Source: an uncultured Spirochaetales bacterium (GTDB lineage: Bacteria > Spirochaetota > Spirochaetia > Sphaerochaetales > Sphaerochaetaceae). From it: 64,000 nucleotides of DNA. Where the stretch lies: NCBI GenBank assembly GCA_949283305.1, contig CASDRU010000006.1:248001-312000 (forward strand), written 5' to 3'. Positions 28,035-36,060 of this stretch are shown here, one piece after another; the stretch's first letter is position 1, and the number at the start of each line of letters is the position of its first letter. The translations under genes and the position numbers were made by a program. The notes beneath the pieces are model-generated. The model saw only the letters and a list, made by a program, of their open reading frames with translations, had not been told where the DNA came from and searched no databases.

Positions 28035-29033
28035 ATGGTAAGCTACAAAGAACTTGGTCTTGTTAATACAAGAGATATGTTTGCAAAGGCTGTCAAGGGC
28101 GGCTATGCTATTCCTGCATACAACTTCAACAACATGGAGCAGATGCAGGCAATCGTACAGGCATGTGTAGAAACAAAGAGCCCTGTCATCCTTCAGGTTT
28201 CCAAGGGTGCAAGAGACTATGCGAACATCAATATCCTCAGAAACATGGCACGTGGAGTTGTCGAGTACGCACACGAGCTTGGTTGCGATATTCCTATCGT
28301 GCTTCACCTTGACCACGGTGACAGCTTTGAGACAGCAAAGGACTGCATCGACAACGGATTTTCTTCTGTCATGATTGACGGTTCACATCTTCCTTATGAT
28401 GAGAACGTCGCTCTTACAAAGAAAGTTGTTGAGTATGCTCATAGGTATGATGTGACAGTTGAAGGTGAGCTCGGAGTTCTTGCAGGAATCGAAGATGAGG
28501 TCTCAAGTGCAGTAAGCCATTATACAAAGCCAGAAGAAGTTGAGGACTTTGTCTCAAAGACAGGTGTTGACAGCCTCGCAATCAGCGTAGGAACAAGCCA
28601 TGGCGCATATAAGTTCACCCCCGAGCAGTGCACAAGAAACGCTGATGGAATCCTTGTTCCACCAGAGCTCAGGTTCGACATTCTCGCAGAAATCGAGAAG
28701 AGACTTCCAGGCTTCCCAATCGTTCTTCACGGTTCAAGCAGCGTACCTCAGGAATATGTTAAGATGATCAACGAGCATGGCGGAAAGCTCACAGACAGCG
28801 TAGGTATTCCAGAAGAGCAGCTGAGAAAGGCAGCAAAGAGCGCTGTATGCAAGATTAACATCGACAGCGACGGAAGACTTGCAATGACAGGAACAATAAG
28901 AAGAATATTTGACGAGAAGCCAGCTGAATTCGACCCGAGAAAGTATCTTGGACCGGCTAGAGAGGCTCTCAAAGAGATGTACATGCACAAGAACATCAAT
29001 GTTCTCGGTTCAGCAGGACATGCTCTTGACTGA
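28035..29033 (+). CDS. fba: Fructose-bisphosphate aldolase, class II
   Basis: 332 residues, zinc-dependent glycolytic aldolase. Motifs: PAYNFNNMEQMQA, HLDHGDSFE with zinc-ligand histidine, VMIDGSHLPYDEN, GELGVLAGIEDE, GTSHGAYKF and VLHGSSSVP. ATG has a perfect AGGAGGT site. Monocistronic with its own terminator. Length exceeds the 285-residue tagatose-type enzymes and suits the longer class IIB FBA form. Confidence 0.95.
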   Translation: MVSYKELGLVNTRDMFAKAVKGGYAIPAYNFNNMEQMQAIVQACVETKSPVILQVSKGARDYANINILRNMARGVVEYAHELGCDIPIVLHLDHGDSFETAKDCIDNGFSSVMIDGSHLPYDENVALTKKVVEYAHRYDVTVEGELGVLAGIEDEVSSAVSHYTKPEEVEDFVSKTGVDSLAISVGTSHGAYKFTPEQCTRNADGILVPPELRFDILAEIEKRLPGFPIVLHGSSSVPQEYVKMINEHGGKLTDSVGIPEEQLRKAAKSAVCKINIDSDGRLAMTGTIRRIFDEKPAEFDPRKYLGPAREALKEMYMHKNINVLGSAGHALD

Positions 29034-29046
29034 GATTAGGTAATCA

Positions 29047-29074
29047 GGCGGACTAGAAATGGTCCGTCTTTTTT
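29047..29074 (+). terminator. fba terminator
   Basis: 7-bp stem (29047-29053 with 29062-29068, one G-U), 8-nt loop, six T. Confidence 0.9.
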
Positions 29075-29097
29075 AACATCTTGCACAAATTAATCCT

Positions 29098-29127
29098 TTG
29101 ACATGCTGGATTTATTTGTGCTATATT
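29098..29127 (+). promoter_or_regulatory. Promoter of infC-rpmI-rplT
   Basis: Perfect TTGACA (29098-29103) and TATATT (29122-29127), 18-bp spacer, giving a leader of about 65 nt before infC with a small AAGGC/GCCTT hairpin just before the ribosome site. Confidence 0.8.
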
Positions 29128-29198
29128 TGCTCACAGTGCACATAGTGCGCGAATCTAGATTGAAAAATTTTCAAGGCTATGCCTTTTAAGGAGTTTTT

Positions 29199-29729
29199 TT
29201 GGCTACAAAGGATTTAAGAGTCAACCGTCAGATTAGAGCCCGTGAAGTGCTCGTTATTGACGCAGATGGTGTACAGAAAGGAGTGATGGACGTGCTCTCT
29301 GCCTGCAGACTTGCAGAGGAAGAAGGACTGGATCTTGTTGAGGTAAGCCCTAATGCCAACCCGCCTGTCTGTAAGATTCTCGATTTCGGTAAATACCGCT
29401 ATGAGATGGAGAAGAAATCAAGGGAAGCCAAGAAAAACCAGGTTGTTGTGAAGATCAAGGAAATCAGAATGCAGCCGAAGATTGAAAAACATGACCTTGA
29501 GACAAAGAGCAAAGCAATCACTGAGTTCCTTTCAGAGGGAAACAAAGTGAAGGTCTCAATACGTTTTCGCGGAAGAGAGCTTGCTCATCCGGAGCTTGGA
29601 AAAGCAGTCCTCGACAGGATTCTGGAAACTTTGACAAACAACGGAGTACAGTATAATCTGGATAAAGGAGCACTTCTTGAAGGAAAGATGATGAGCATGA
29701 CAGTCTCTCCTTTGAAGAAGAAAATGTGA
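29199..29729 (+). CDS. infC: Translation initiation factor IF-3 (TTG start)
   Basis: 176 residues. N-domain starts RVNRQIRAREVLVID and ends in ILDFGKYRYEMEKKSREA; C-domain carries VKIKEIRMQPKIEKHDLETK and KVKVSIRFRGRE. Starts at TTG 29199 with AAGGAG 6 nt upstream; no nearby ATG or GTG. In E. coli a rare AUU start lets IF-3 repress its own translation, and the TTG here may play the same part. First gene of the infC-rpmI-rplT operon. Confidence 0.97.
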   Translation: MATKDLRVNRQIRAREVLVIDADGVQKGVMDVLSACRLAEEEGLDLVEVSPNANPPVCKILDFGKYRYEMEKKSREAKKNQVVVKIKEIRMQPKIEKHDLETKSKAITEFLSEGNKVKVSIRFRGRELAHPELGKAVLDRILETLTNNGVQYNLDKGALLEGKMMSMTVSPLKKKM

Positions 29730-29730
29730 A

Positions 29731-29750
29731 AAAGTCCCGTATGGGGTTTT
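29731..29750 (+). promoter_or_regulatory. Hairpin after infC (possible partial terminator)
   Basis: 8-bp stem including two G-U pairs, loop GTAT, last arm ends in TTTT. Lies 2 nt after the infC stop. Confidence 0.4.
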
Positions 29751-29764
29751 AAATAATGCTGCAC

Positions 29765-29786
29765 GCAGGGGTATCTTGTTCCCTGC
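29765..29786 (+). promoter_or_regulatory. Hairpin in the rpmI leader (possible L20 target)
   Basis: 6-bp GC-rich stem (29765-29770 with 29781-29786), 10-nt loop, just before the rpmI ribosome site. L20 represses this operon in other bacteria by binding the rpmI leader; this role here is inference. Confidence 0.4.
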
Positions 29787-29807
29787 TGCGCCAAGGAAGG
29801 TAAAGAA

Positions 29808-30005
29808 ATGCCTAAGATGAAAACAAGAAAGTCCGCTGCAAAGCGCTACAAGGTGACAGGCAGTGGAAAGGTCGTGATCAAGAAGATGGGTCTCCGCCAT
29901 ATTCTCACAAAGAAGAATTCCAAGAGAAAGATGACTCTTCGCCATCCTGGAGTTCTTTGCGATGTTGAAGCAAAGAGAGCAAAGTCAATGCTCCCTTACG
30001 CTTAA
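29808..30005 (+). CDS. rpmI: 50S ribosomal protein L35
   Basis: 65 residues, highly basic. N-terminus MPKMKTRKSAAKRYKVTGSG and RHILTKKNSKRK are diagnostic for L35. AAGGAAGG site upstream; 16 nt separate it from rplT. Confidence 0.97.
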   Translation: MPKMKTRKSAAKRYKVTGSGKVVIKKMGLRHILTKKNSKRKMTLRHPGVLCDVEAKRAKSMLPYA

Positions 30006-30021
30006 TTGAAGGAGTGAGAAA

Positions 30022-30378
30022 ATGCCAAGAGCAGTAGACGGAACAAAAAGAAAAGACAGAAGAAAGAAGATTCTTGATCAGGCCAAGGGATATTTCGGAC
30101 GCAGAAGCACTAACCACAGAATTGCAAAGGATGCAGTTCACCGCGCCGGTCAGTATGCATACCGCGGAAGAAAGGAAAGAAAGAGAGATTTCAGAAAGCT
30201 CTGGATTGCAAGAATCAGCGCTGCTGTGCAGAATGAGGGACTTAACTACTCACAGTTCATGCATGGCCTGAAGATGGCAAACATCGATCTTAACAGAAAG
30301 GCTCTTTCTAACATGGCTATCGAAGACAAGGTTGCATTTTCATCTCTTGTCGAGACAGTCAAGAAGACTTTAGCTTAA
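30022..30378 (+). CDS. rplT: 50S ribosomal protein L20
   Basis: 118 residues. Starts MPRAVDGTKRKDRRKKILDQ, with AKGYFGRRS and the RISAAVQNEGLNYSQFMHGL segment of L20. Binds 23S rRNA early in assembly and often regulates its own operon. AAGGAG site. Confidence 0.97.
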   Translation: MPRAVDGTKRKDRRKKILDQAKGYFGRRSTNHRIAKDAVHRAGQYAYRGRKERKRDFRKLWIARISAAVQNEGLNYSQFMHGLKMANIDLNRKALSNMAIEDKVAFSSLVETVKKTLA

Positions 30379-30402
30379 TTAGGTTCTGAAAGGAGGAAGC
30401 TG

Positions 30403-30744
30403 ATGGAACAGGTTCAGGAAAGACAGCTAATAGCACTGAGAATACAGAAAGCGATGGCTCTTATTGCCCAGCTCAGGGACTCATACAGGGAACTTGAGAG
30501 CAGGTTCAGGATGGTTGAGACACACAACATCGAGCTACAGGAGCTTATTGACAAGGTAAGTGCTGACCAGCAGGTTGTTGAACAGGCAATCGAAAGCGCA
30601 ATGGAAGGCCTTGTCGGACTTGAAACCTCTCTTGGAGACCTCGACAACTTCGGAACGATGAACCTTACCGAGCTTGAGGATGCTGAGGCATTCACAATCG
30701 GAGGCGAAGGTGAGGACCTTGAGACTTTCGAAGAGAACAATTAA
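30403..30744 (+). CDS. Small coiled-coil protein, unknown function
   Basis: 113 residues. Residues about 5-75 are a continuous heptad-type coiled coil (QLRDSYRELESRFRMVETHN), followed by an acidic tail. Strong AAAGGAGG site and the short gap to rplT put it in the ribosomal operon, which ends at the terminator after it. Shape is ZapB-like, and a Zap-type gene before 6S RNA occurs elsewhere, but no ZapA signature is seen. Function not assigned. Confidence 0.65.
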   Translation: MEQVQERQLIALRIQKAMALIAQLRDSYRELESRFRMVETHNIELQELIDKVSADQQVVEQAIESAMEGLVGLETSLGDLDNFGTMNLTELEDAEAFTIGGEGEDLETFEENN

Positions 30745-30753
30745 GCAAGCAGA

Positions 30754-30779
30754 AGACGGGCTGATGCTCGTCTTTTTTT
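30754..30779 (+). terminator. Terminator of the infC-rpmI-rplT operon
   Basis: 8-bp stem (30754-30761 with 30766-30773), loop TGAT, seven T. Confidence 0.93.
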
Positions 30780-30788
30780 CATTAAGAG

Positions 30789-30817
30789 TGGTCTAAAATA
30801 CCCTTATATGTTATAAT
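30789..30817 (+). promoter_or_regulatory. Promoter of the 6S RNA gene
   Basis: Extended -10 TGT-TATAAT (TATAAT 30812-30817), weak -35 TGGTCT (30789-30794) at 17 bp. Predicted start about 30824, exactly at the base of the RNA closing stem. Confidence 0.75.
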
Positions 30818-30823
30818 CCTGAT

Positions 30824-31010
30824 ATACCCGAATAGCTGGCTACCTCAGGCCTCTTGGAGCAAACAATATTATTATGGGCTGTGGAATAGCGCAGATGTGC
30901 TGCTCCTACCTCTTATTAAGGTTTAAAGGAACAAAAGCGATGCGCAGACATGCGGCCCCCCTTGAACTTAGTTCAAGAGCACGTAGCTTGCCAGTTATCC
31001 GGGTCATTAT
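30824..31010 (+). ncRNA. ssrS: 6S RNA (RNA polymerase regulator)
   Basis: About 185 nt, the usual 6S length. The ends form a closing stem: 30826-30840 pairs with 30990-31004 over 15 positions with one mismatch. The 3' half contains CCTTGAACTTAGTTCAAG, very like the 3' hairpin of E. coli 6S RNA. Between lie the unpaired CTACCTC-type stretch and a long arm forming the central bubble and terminal stem. It has its own extended -10 promoter between two genes. Identification is by structure and motif; exact 3' end (before a T-rich stretch at 31008-31019) is approximate. Confidence 0.85.
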
Positions 31011-31026
31011 TATCTTTTTAGAGTCT

Positions 31027-32496
31027 ATGAACAACAGAGAAGAAAAACTTAAGAGAATCAAATGGATCAAAGTACCCCATGACCTGAAGATAGACATGGG
31101 ATCATTTACCGTAAATGAGAACACAAGACTGCCTATAGAGCTTCCAGAAGGCCAGAAGCACATTGAAGAGAAGGATGTGACTGTTGAGGCTATAATCGCT
31201 GGAATGCTTACTCTTATTGCATATGATGAAAACAATAAGGACTTTGAGTTCTACAGAAACTTCGTCCTTTCCGTGCAGCCGGATATAGCAGAAGAGCTCA
31301 ACAAGGCTGCAATAGTAAAGCAGCAGAGCAAGGATTATGATTTTGCAGAAGAGCTCTTCTTAAGCGTCTATCATATCCTTCCCCAGAGCGCAAGCTGCAT
31401 CAATCTTGCAACACTATACTCCTACATCAGCGTCGATGCTGAGGAAAAAGAGGATGATGAGAGATATGACTGGGCTCTCAGGATGGCAAAGCTCACGCTC
31501 CTTGATGGACTGAAAAGGTTTGGAGAAGATGAGGCGATCCTTTCTGAAATCTCATCATTTGAAGGGTATATGGGAAATCTTGAGGATGCAAAGGAATATG
31601 CAGAGCGCTACATGAAGGTTGCAAGCGAAGGCGAAAGGAAAAAAGAGATGAAGGAATTTCTTCAGCGCATCAATGAGACCCTCTCTGCAGATCAGGCATT
31701 CAAGGAAGCATATGACTATATCATGCTCAATATGCCGGAAAAGGCTCTTTCCTGCATTGAAAGCTTTTTAAGCTTCAATCCTGATGTATGGAACGGCTAC
31801 TTCCTCAAGGCCTGGGCCTTAAGGAAAATGAAAAGATATTCTGAGGCAAGGGATGCTCTTTTAATGTGCATAAAGAAAGGTGAGAGCAACAGCGACATAT
31901 ATAATGAGCTGAGCATCTGTGAGCTTGAAGAAGGAAACAGGGAGCTTGCCAAGACATACCTTGACACTGCAATCGACCTTGATCCGGAAAATCTTACTGC
32001 AATGAGCAATCTTGCATTCCTGCATCTTGAGGACAAGGAGTATGATGAGGCAAGGTTTTACCTTGAAAGGGCCAGAAGCCTCTCATCATCGGATGAGATA
32101 ACAGCAAATCTGATTTCCCGTTATGAAGCACTTACAGGAGAGAAGATAAAAGAGAACATCAAGGAAGAGTCCTACAGCAAGGAAGAAGTTGAAGAACTCG
32201 AGAAAATAAGGAGCGGGAGGAAGAACAACATGAGTGACGAAGACAAGAGAAAAGAAGAACACCACTGCTGTGGTCACCATAATGGAGAAGAAGGCCATCA
32301 CTGCTGCCACGAAGAAGAAGGAAGAGAACATCACTGCCATCATAGCAGTGAGGATTCTGAGCACCAGTGCTGCGGTCATCACAACAAAGAGGAAGGGCAC
32401 TGCTGTCATCATCACGAGAGAGAGGATTCTGAACACCAGTGCTGCGGTCACCACCATGATGATGACCATCATTGCTGTCATGGCAGACACGAGTGA
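31027..32496 (+). CDS. TPR-repeat protein with His/Cys-rich metal-binding-like tail
   Basis: 489 residues from ATG 31027; a longer frame to 30874 lies inside 6S RNA and is rejected. No Shine-Dalgarno is seen. Residues about 90-390 are tetratricopeptide repeats (for example AKTYLDTAIDLDPENLTAMS and CIESFLSFNPDVWNGYFLKA). The last 78 residues (about 412-489) hold 26 His and 13 Cys, with six Cys-Cys pairs in HHCC, HQCCGHH and GHCCHHH units; one 24-residue block is repeated almost exactly. Such composition suggests binding of zinc, nickel or copper. No signal peptide, so cytoplasmic. Function unknown; upstream of tsaE. Confidence 0.8.
   Translation: MNNREEKLKRIKWIKVPHDLKIDMGSFTVNENTRLPIELPEGQKHIEEKDVTVEAIIAGMLTLIAYDENNKDFEFYRNFVLSVQPDIAEELNKAAIVKQQSKDYDFAEELFLSVYHILPQSASCINLATLYSYISVDAEEKEDDERYDWALRMAKLTLLDGLKRFGEDEAILSEISSFEGYMGNLEDAKEYAERYMKVASEGERKKEMKEFLQRINETLSADQAFKEAYDYIMLNMPEKALSCIESFLSFNPDVWNGYFLKAWALRKMKRYSEARDALLMCIKKGESNSDIYNELSICELEEGNRELAKTYLDTAIDLDPENLTAMSNLAFLHLEDKEYDEARFYLERARSLSSSDEITANLISRYEALTGEKIKENIKEESYSKEEVEELEKIRSGRKNNMSDEDKRKEEHHCCGHHNGEEGHHCCHEEEGREHHCHHSSEDSEHQCCGHHNKEEGHCCHHHEREDSEHQCCGHHHDDDHHCCHGRHE
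32350..32454 (+). repeat. Near-perfect 33-bp direct repeat within the His/Cys tail
   Basis: Copies at 32350-32382 and 32422-32454 differ at two positions and are offset by 72 bp, that is 24 codons. They encode EDSEHQCCGHH twice, indicating recent in-frame duplication of a metal-ligand block. Confidence 0.85.
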
Positions 32497-32507
32497 AAGT
32501 GAGAATT

Positions 32508-32942
32508 ATGCAGATAATTTCAAATAACGTGCAAGAGACAGAAAAAACGGCAGAGGAATTTGCCTCTGCTTTAAAGTGCGGCTCTGTCATCTCTCTTCGC
32601 GGAAGTCTTGGAGCCGGCAAGACAGTATTTGCAAAAGGAATTGCAAGGGCGCTTGGAATAAACGAGGCAATTGTCTCCCCTACTTTCACAATCGTCCAGG
32701 AATATGAGGGAAAAATGAAGATGTATCATTTGGACCTCTACCGTTTATCCGGCTGTGATGAATTTGAATCCATGGGAGGAGAAGATTTTCTGTATCCTGA
32801 TGGAATAACATTGATTGAATGGTCAGAAAAGATTGAGGAAATGCTTCCGGACAACACAATTTATGTCAGCATCATTATCAATGAAGACCAGAGCAGGACA
32901 ATAAATATTGAAGGACTGACGAATGAACATTCTCGCAATTGA
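32508..32942 (+). CDS. tsaE: tRNA threonylcarbamoyladenosine biosynthesis ATPase TsaE
   Basis: 144 residues. Walker A GSLGAGKT near residue 37, then SPTFTIVQEYEG and HLDLYRLSG, and LIEWSEKI, all TsaE hallmarks. Works with TsaB/TsaD in t6A formation on tRNA. Start ATG 32508 is 11 nt after the TPR stop; the longer frame overlaps that gene. Overlaps tsaB by 20 nt. Confidence 0.94.
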   Translation: MQIISNNVQETEKTAEEFASALKCGSVISLRGSLGAGKTVFAKGIARALGINEAIVSPTFTIVQEYEGKMKMYHLDLYRLSGCDEFESMGGEDFLYPDGITLIEWSEKIEEMLPDNTIYVSIIINEDQSRTINIEGLTNEHSRN

Positions 32943-33612
32943 CACTTCAACAAAGATTCTCTCAATCGCAGTAAAGACTGACGAAAGCTATGAGGAGCGT
33001 CTTATAGACGGACATTTCTCCCACTCTGAGGATCTTCTTCATGAGATCAAGCAAATGTGCGCACGCGCTTCTGTTGCTCTGAGGGATCTTGATCTGCTCA
33101 TATGCACGAAAGGTCCTGGCTCTTTTACAGGGCTCAGGGTCGGCATGGCAACGCTCAAGGGAATAAGAAGCGCATCAGGGGCAAAGCTTGTAAGCATTCC
33201 TACCCTTTCTGCCATGATAAACACAGTGAGCGCCATTTCTGATCTTCCTGTTCTTGCCGTGATGGATGCAAAGAAGAAAAGATACTACATCCGTCTTGAG
33301 GACAAGGAAAGAGTAATTGTCAGCGACATTGATGCGAATGCAGAGGATATAAAGGATGAACTCTCATCTTTCAGTAAAATACTTGTCGTCGGGGATTATG
33401 AGAAAATAAAGGAAGATTTGAAGAAGGCCGCCCCTTCTGTTCTCTTTGTTCATGATCCGAAGAATACTGGCAATATTTCAATGTCCCTGATCGAGCTTGG
33501 ACTTATACAGCTTGAAGAAAAGGGAGAGGATGAAATTGGCATGGGACCGGTCTACATAAGAAAAAGCGATGCTGAGGTAAGTCTTGAAAAACGAATAAAG
33601 GAAGGCTTTTGA
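32923..33612 (+). CDS. tsaB: tRNA threonylcarbamoyladenosine biosynthesis protein TsaB
   Basis: 229 residues, ASKHA-fold. Starts MNILAIDTSTKILSIAV; has HSEDLLHEI and the GPGSFTGLRVGMATLKG signature. Non-catalytic partner of TsaD (not in the window). Stop overlaps the trxB ATG by one base. Confidence 0.94.
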   Translation: MNILAIDTSTKILSIAVKTDESYEERLIDGHFSHSEDLLHEIKQMCARASVALRDLDLLICTKGPGSFTGLRVGMATLKGIRSASGAKLVSIPTLSAMINTVSAISDLPVLAVMDAKKKRYYIRLEDKERVIVSDIDANAEDIKDELSSFSKILVVGDYEKIKEDLKKAAPSVLFVHDPKNTGNISMSLIELGLIQLEEKGEDEIGMGPVYIRKSDAEVSLEKRIKEGF

Positions 33613-34517
33613 TGGAGAAAGACATACTTATAATAGGAGCTGGACCTGCAGGACTTGCAGCAGCAACATATGCAACACGAAGCGGCTACTCTGTTCTTCT
33701 TCTTGACAGCATGGCTCCGGGGGGACAGCTGCTTCTGATTGACGAGATTGAGAACTATCCGGGGCACGCTAAGATGAGCGGTGCACAGCTTGCTGAGGAG
33801 ATGGAAAAGCAAGCAGAAAGCTTCGGTGCTGAGATAATGTATGATGAAGTGTCCTCCCTTGAAAAGGACGGGTCTTTATTCATCGCACATCTGGCATCAG
33901 GAGACAAGGTGAAGGCAAAGAGCGTGATCTGCGCCACCGGCGCAACCCACCGCACACTCGGATCTGTGGGGGAAGATAAATACACAGGACGAGGGGTAAG
34001 CTACTGTGCAACATGCGACGGGCCTTTTTTCAGGAACAAGGACGTTGTAGTAGTCGGCGGCGGAGACACTGCGCTTACGGATGCACTCTATCTTTCTAAA
34101 ATAACAAAGAGCGTGGTCATTGTTCACAGACGCAATGAGTTCAGAGCACAGAAGCTGCTTGTAGAGAGAGCCCAGAAAACGGACAACATATCATTTGAGC
34201 TTGAGAACAACGTTGTAAGCATAAACGGAGATGGCAGCAAGGTCACATCTGTTACGCTCAAGGACGGCAAAGAGATCAAGGCTGACGGAGTTTTCATATT
34301 TGTCGGAGTTCTTCCCAACACCAGATTCCTTGAGGGCTTTGTATCTCTTGACAAGAGCGGTGCTGTGATAACAGACAGCGCGATGAAAAGCAGTATCGAG
34401 GGTTTTTTCGCAGCCGGAGACTGCAGGAACACACTCTTCAGACAGGTTGTGACAGCCGCCTCTGACGGAGCGCTTGCAGCGCACAGTGCGGATGAATATA
34501 TCTCGTCTCTGAAATAA
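33612..34517 (+). CDS. trxB: Thioredoxin reductase
   Basis: 301 residues. FAD motif GAGPAGLAAATYA at residues 9-21, redox pair Cys132-Ala-Thr-Cys135, NADPH motif VVGGGDTALTDALYL and C-terminal FAAGDCRNTLFRQVVTAASDG. Reduces thioredoxin with NADPH. ATG 33612 in TGATG with tsaB; a TTG at 33609 is less likely. No thioredoxin gene nearby. Note TALTDALY where many TrxB have SAxEEALY. Confidence 0.95.
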   Translation: MEKDILIIGAGPAGLAAATYATRSGYSVLLLDSMAPGGQLLLIDEIENYPGHAKMSGAQLAEEMEKQAESFGAEIMYDEVSSLEKDGSLFIAHLASGDKVKAKSVICATGATHRTLGSVGEDKYTGRGVSYCATCDGPFFRNKDVVVVGGGDTALTDALYLSKITKSVVIVHRRNEFRAQKLLVERAQKTDNISFELENNVVSINGDGSKVTSVTLKDGKEIKADGVFIFVGVLPNTRFLEGFVSLDKSGAVITDSAMKSSIEGFFAAGDCRNTLFRQVVTAASDGALAAHSADEYISSLK

Positions 34518-34543
34518 GAGTGCATTTTTAATCTTAATCTTCC

Positions 34544-34575
34544 AAACCGCTTTTAAGTGCCTAAAAAGCGGTTTT
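34544..34575 (+). terminator. tsaEB-trxB terminator
   Basis: 11-bp stem (34544-34554 with 34564-34574), 9-nt loop; the descending arm ends in four T. Confidence 0.8.
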
Positions 34576-34589
34576 CAAGCTTTTTTTCC

Positions 34590-34618
34590 TTGACTGTTGG
34601 ACAATCAGAGTTTTTAAT
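34590..34618 (+). promoter_or_regulatory. Predicted leaderless promoter of glgA
   Basis: TTGACT (34590-34595), TTTAAT (34613-34618), 17-bp spacer; only 7 nt to ATG 34626. Confidence 0.6.
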
Positions 34619-34625
34619 TAGAAAT

Positions 34626-36044
34626 ATGAATATTCTGATGGTTTCCAGCGAGGCTGTGCCCTTCTCAAAGTCAGGAGGACTGGCTGATGTTGTAGGCGCG
34701 CTTTCACATGAGCTCAATAAAGAAAATAACGTAAGGATTTTCATGCCTTTTTACTCTTTTATTGACAAGAAAGGCTTCAAAAAAGACATTTCCTGGTCCT
34801 TTGACATGCTTGGCGAGCATATTAGTGTGTCATGCGTGAAAAAAAGAGAAAAAAATGTTGAATACATCGGGCTGTGCCATCCGTATTTCACAGAAAGGAA
34901 AGGCATATACGGAGACACTTCATTCACGCCTTATCAGGATAACGCGAAACGCTTTGCTCTCTTTGCTCTTGCTGCTGTATCATATATGAAAGAAAGCGGC
35001 TTTGATGCAGATATAGTCCACTCACATGACTGGCCTGCAGGACTTGTGAGCTATCTTGTAAAGAAAGAGAAGATGAAGGCCAAGACTGTATTCACCATCC
35101 ATAACCTGGCCTACCAGGGTGTATTCAGCAGATATGATGCAGTCACATTCGGCTTTGCTCTGGACAAGAGGCTGTATAACAACAGCAGTCTCAACAAGCA
35201 GATCAATTTTCTCAAAGCCGGAATTGAGTTTTCAGACAAGATCACTACAGTCAGCCCCACATATGCAGAGGAAATCAAGACAGCATCGCTTGGAGAAGGC
35301 CTTGACTGGCTCCTTAGAGAAAGAGAGAAGGATCTGAAGGGAATAATAAACGGAATTGACACTCAGGAATGGAATCCGAAGACAGACAAGAACATCTTGT
35401 ATAAATATTCTTCTTCAGATCTCTCTGGAAAAGAGAAAATGAAAGAATTTGTCCAGGAAAGGGAGGGCCTCGAAGTCAATGCAGACATTCCTCTTTTTGC
35501 CATGATCAGCAGACTTGCCGACCAGAAGGGGTATACAGAACTTCTCAGCGGATCCCCATCAGCCCTTGAAAGAATTCTTGAGAAAAACAACTGCCAGTTC
35601 GTGATAATTGGCACCGGAGACAAATTCTTTGAAGAGAAACTTGAAACCCTGAGCAGGAAATACAAGAATCTTTCTGCAAAGATAATGTTCAGCAACGCAG
35701 AAAGCCACATACTTGAAGCAGGTGCAGATTTCTTCCTGATGCCTTCCCGCTTTGAGCCATGCGGCCTTAATCAGATATACAGTCTTCATTATGGAACTCT
35801 TCCTGTCGCACATTCCACAGGAGGACTTAAGGACAGCATCTGTGATTACAGTCAAAAAGATGCTGATGGCTTCCTCTTTGAAAAACTGAACGGAGAGGAG
35901 ATAATTGCTGCCACAGAAAGGGCAATAAGGGAGTATAATGAAGACAGGACCGGGATTGAGAAAGCCAGAAAGAGAGGCATGAAGAAGGATTTCTCATGGA
36001 AGAAGAGCGCAGGAGAATATATTAGTCTTTACAACAGTTTGTAA
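34626..36044 (+). CDS. glgA: Glycogen synthase (ADP-glucose type)
   Basis: 472 residues, GT5 family. MNILMVSSEAVPFSKSGGLADVVGAL at the N-terminus includes the KSGGL ADP-glucose motif. HSHDWPAG, TIHNLAYQG, ISRLADQKG and MPSRFEPCGLNQ follow. The frame to 34557 is open but starts in the trxB terminator. ATG 34626, 7 nt after a -10 box with no Shine-Dalgarno, is chosen. glgC follows directly. Confidence 0.95.
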   Translation: MNILMVSSEAVPFSKSGGLADVVGALSHELNKENNVRIFMPFYSFIDKKGFKKDISWSFDMLGEHISVSCVKKREKNVEYIGLCHPYFTERKGIYGDTSFTPYQDNAKRFALFALAAVSYMKESGFDADIVHSHDWPAGLVSYLVKKEKMKAKTVFTIHNLAYQGVFSRYDAVTFGFALDKRLYNNSSLNKQINFLKAGIEFSDKITTVSPTYAEEIKTASLGEGLDWLLREREKDLKGIINGIDTQEWNPKTDKNILYKYSSSDLSGKEKMKEFVQEREGLEVNADIPLFAMISRLADQKGYTELLSGSPSALERILEKNNCQFVIIGTGDKFFEEKLETLSRKYKNLSAKIMFSNAESHILEAGADFFLMPSRFEPCGLNQIYSLHYGTLPVAHSTGGLKDSICDYSQKDADGFLFEKLNGEEIIAATERAIREYNEDRTGIEKARKRGMKKDFSWKKSAGEYISLYNSL

Positions 36045-36060
36045 AAACATGGAGGTATAT

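Noticed and set aside
30874-31026. N-terminal extension of the TPR gene
   Set aside because: This stretch is inside the 6S RNA gene; the extension has no TPR likeness.
32350-32454. CRISPR-like repeat
   Set aside because: Only two copies, in frame and coding for the metal-ligand block; no array exists in the window.
32086-32689. Two long minus-strand frames opposite the TPR protein tail
   Set aside because: They arise from the repetitive His/Cys codons read backwards and give low-complexity translations without start signals.
36049-36060. ATG 36049 as glgC start
   Set aside because: GGAGGT overlaps this codon; ATG 36061 is the standard GlgC N-terminus.
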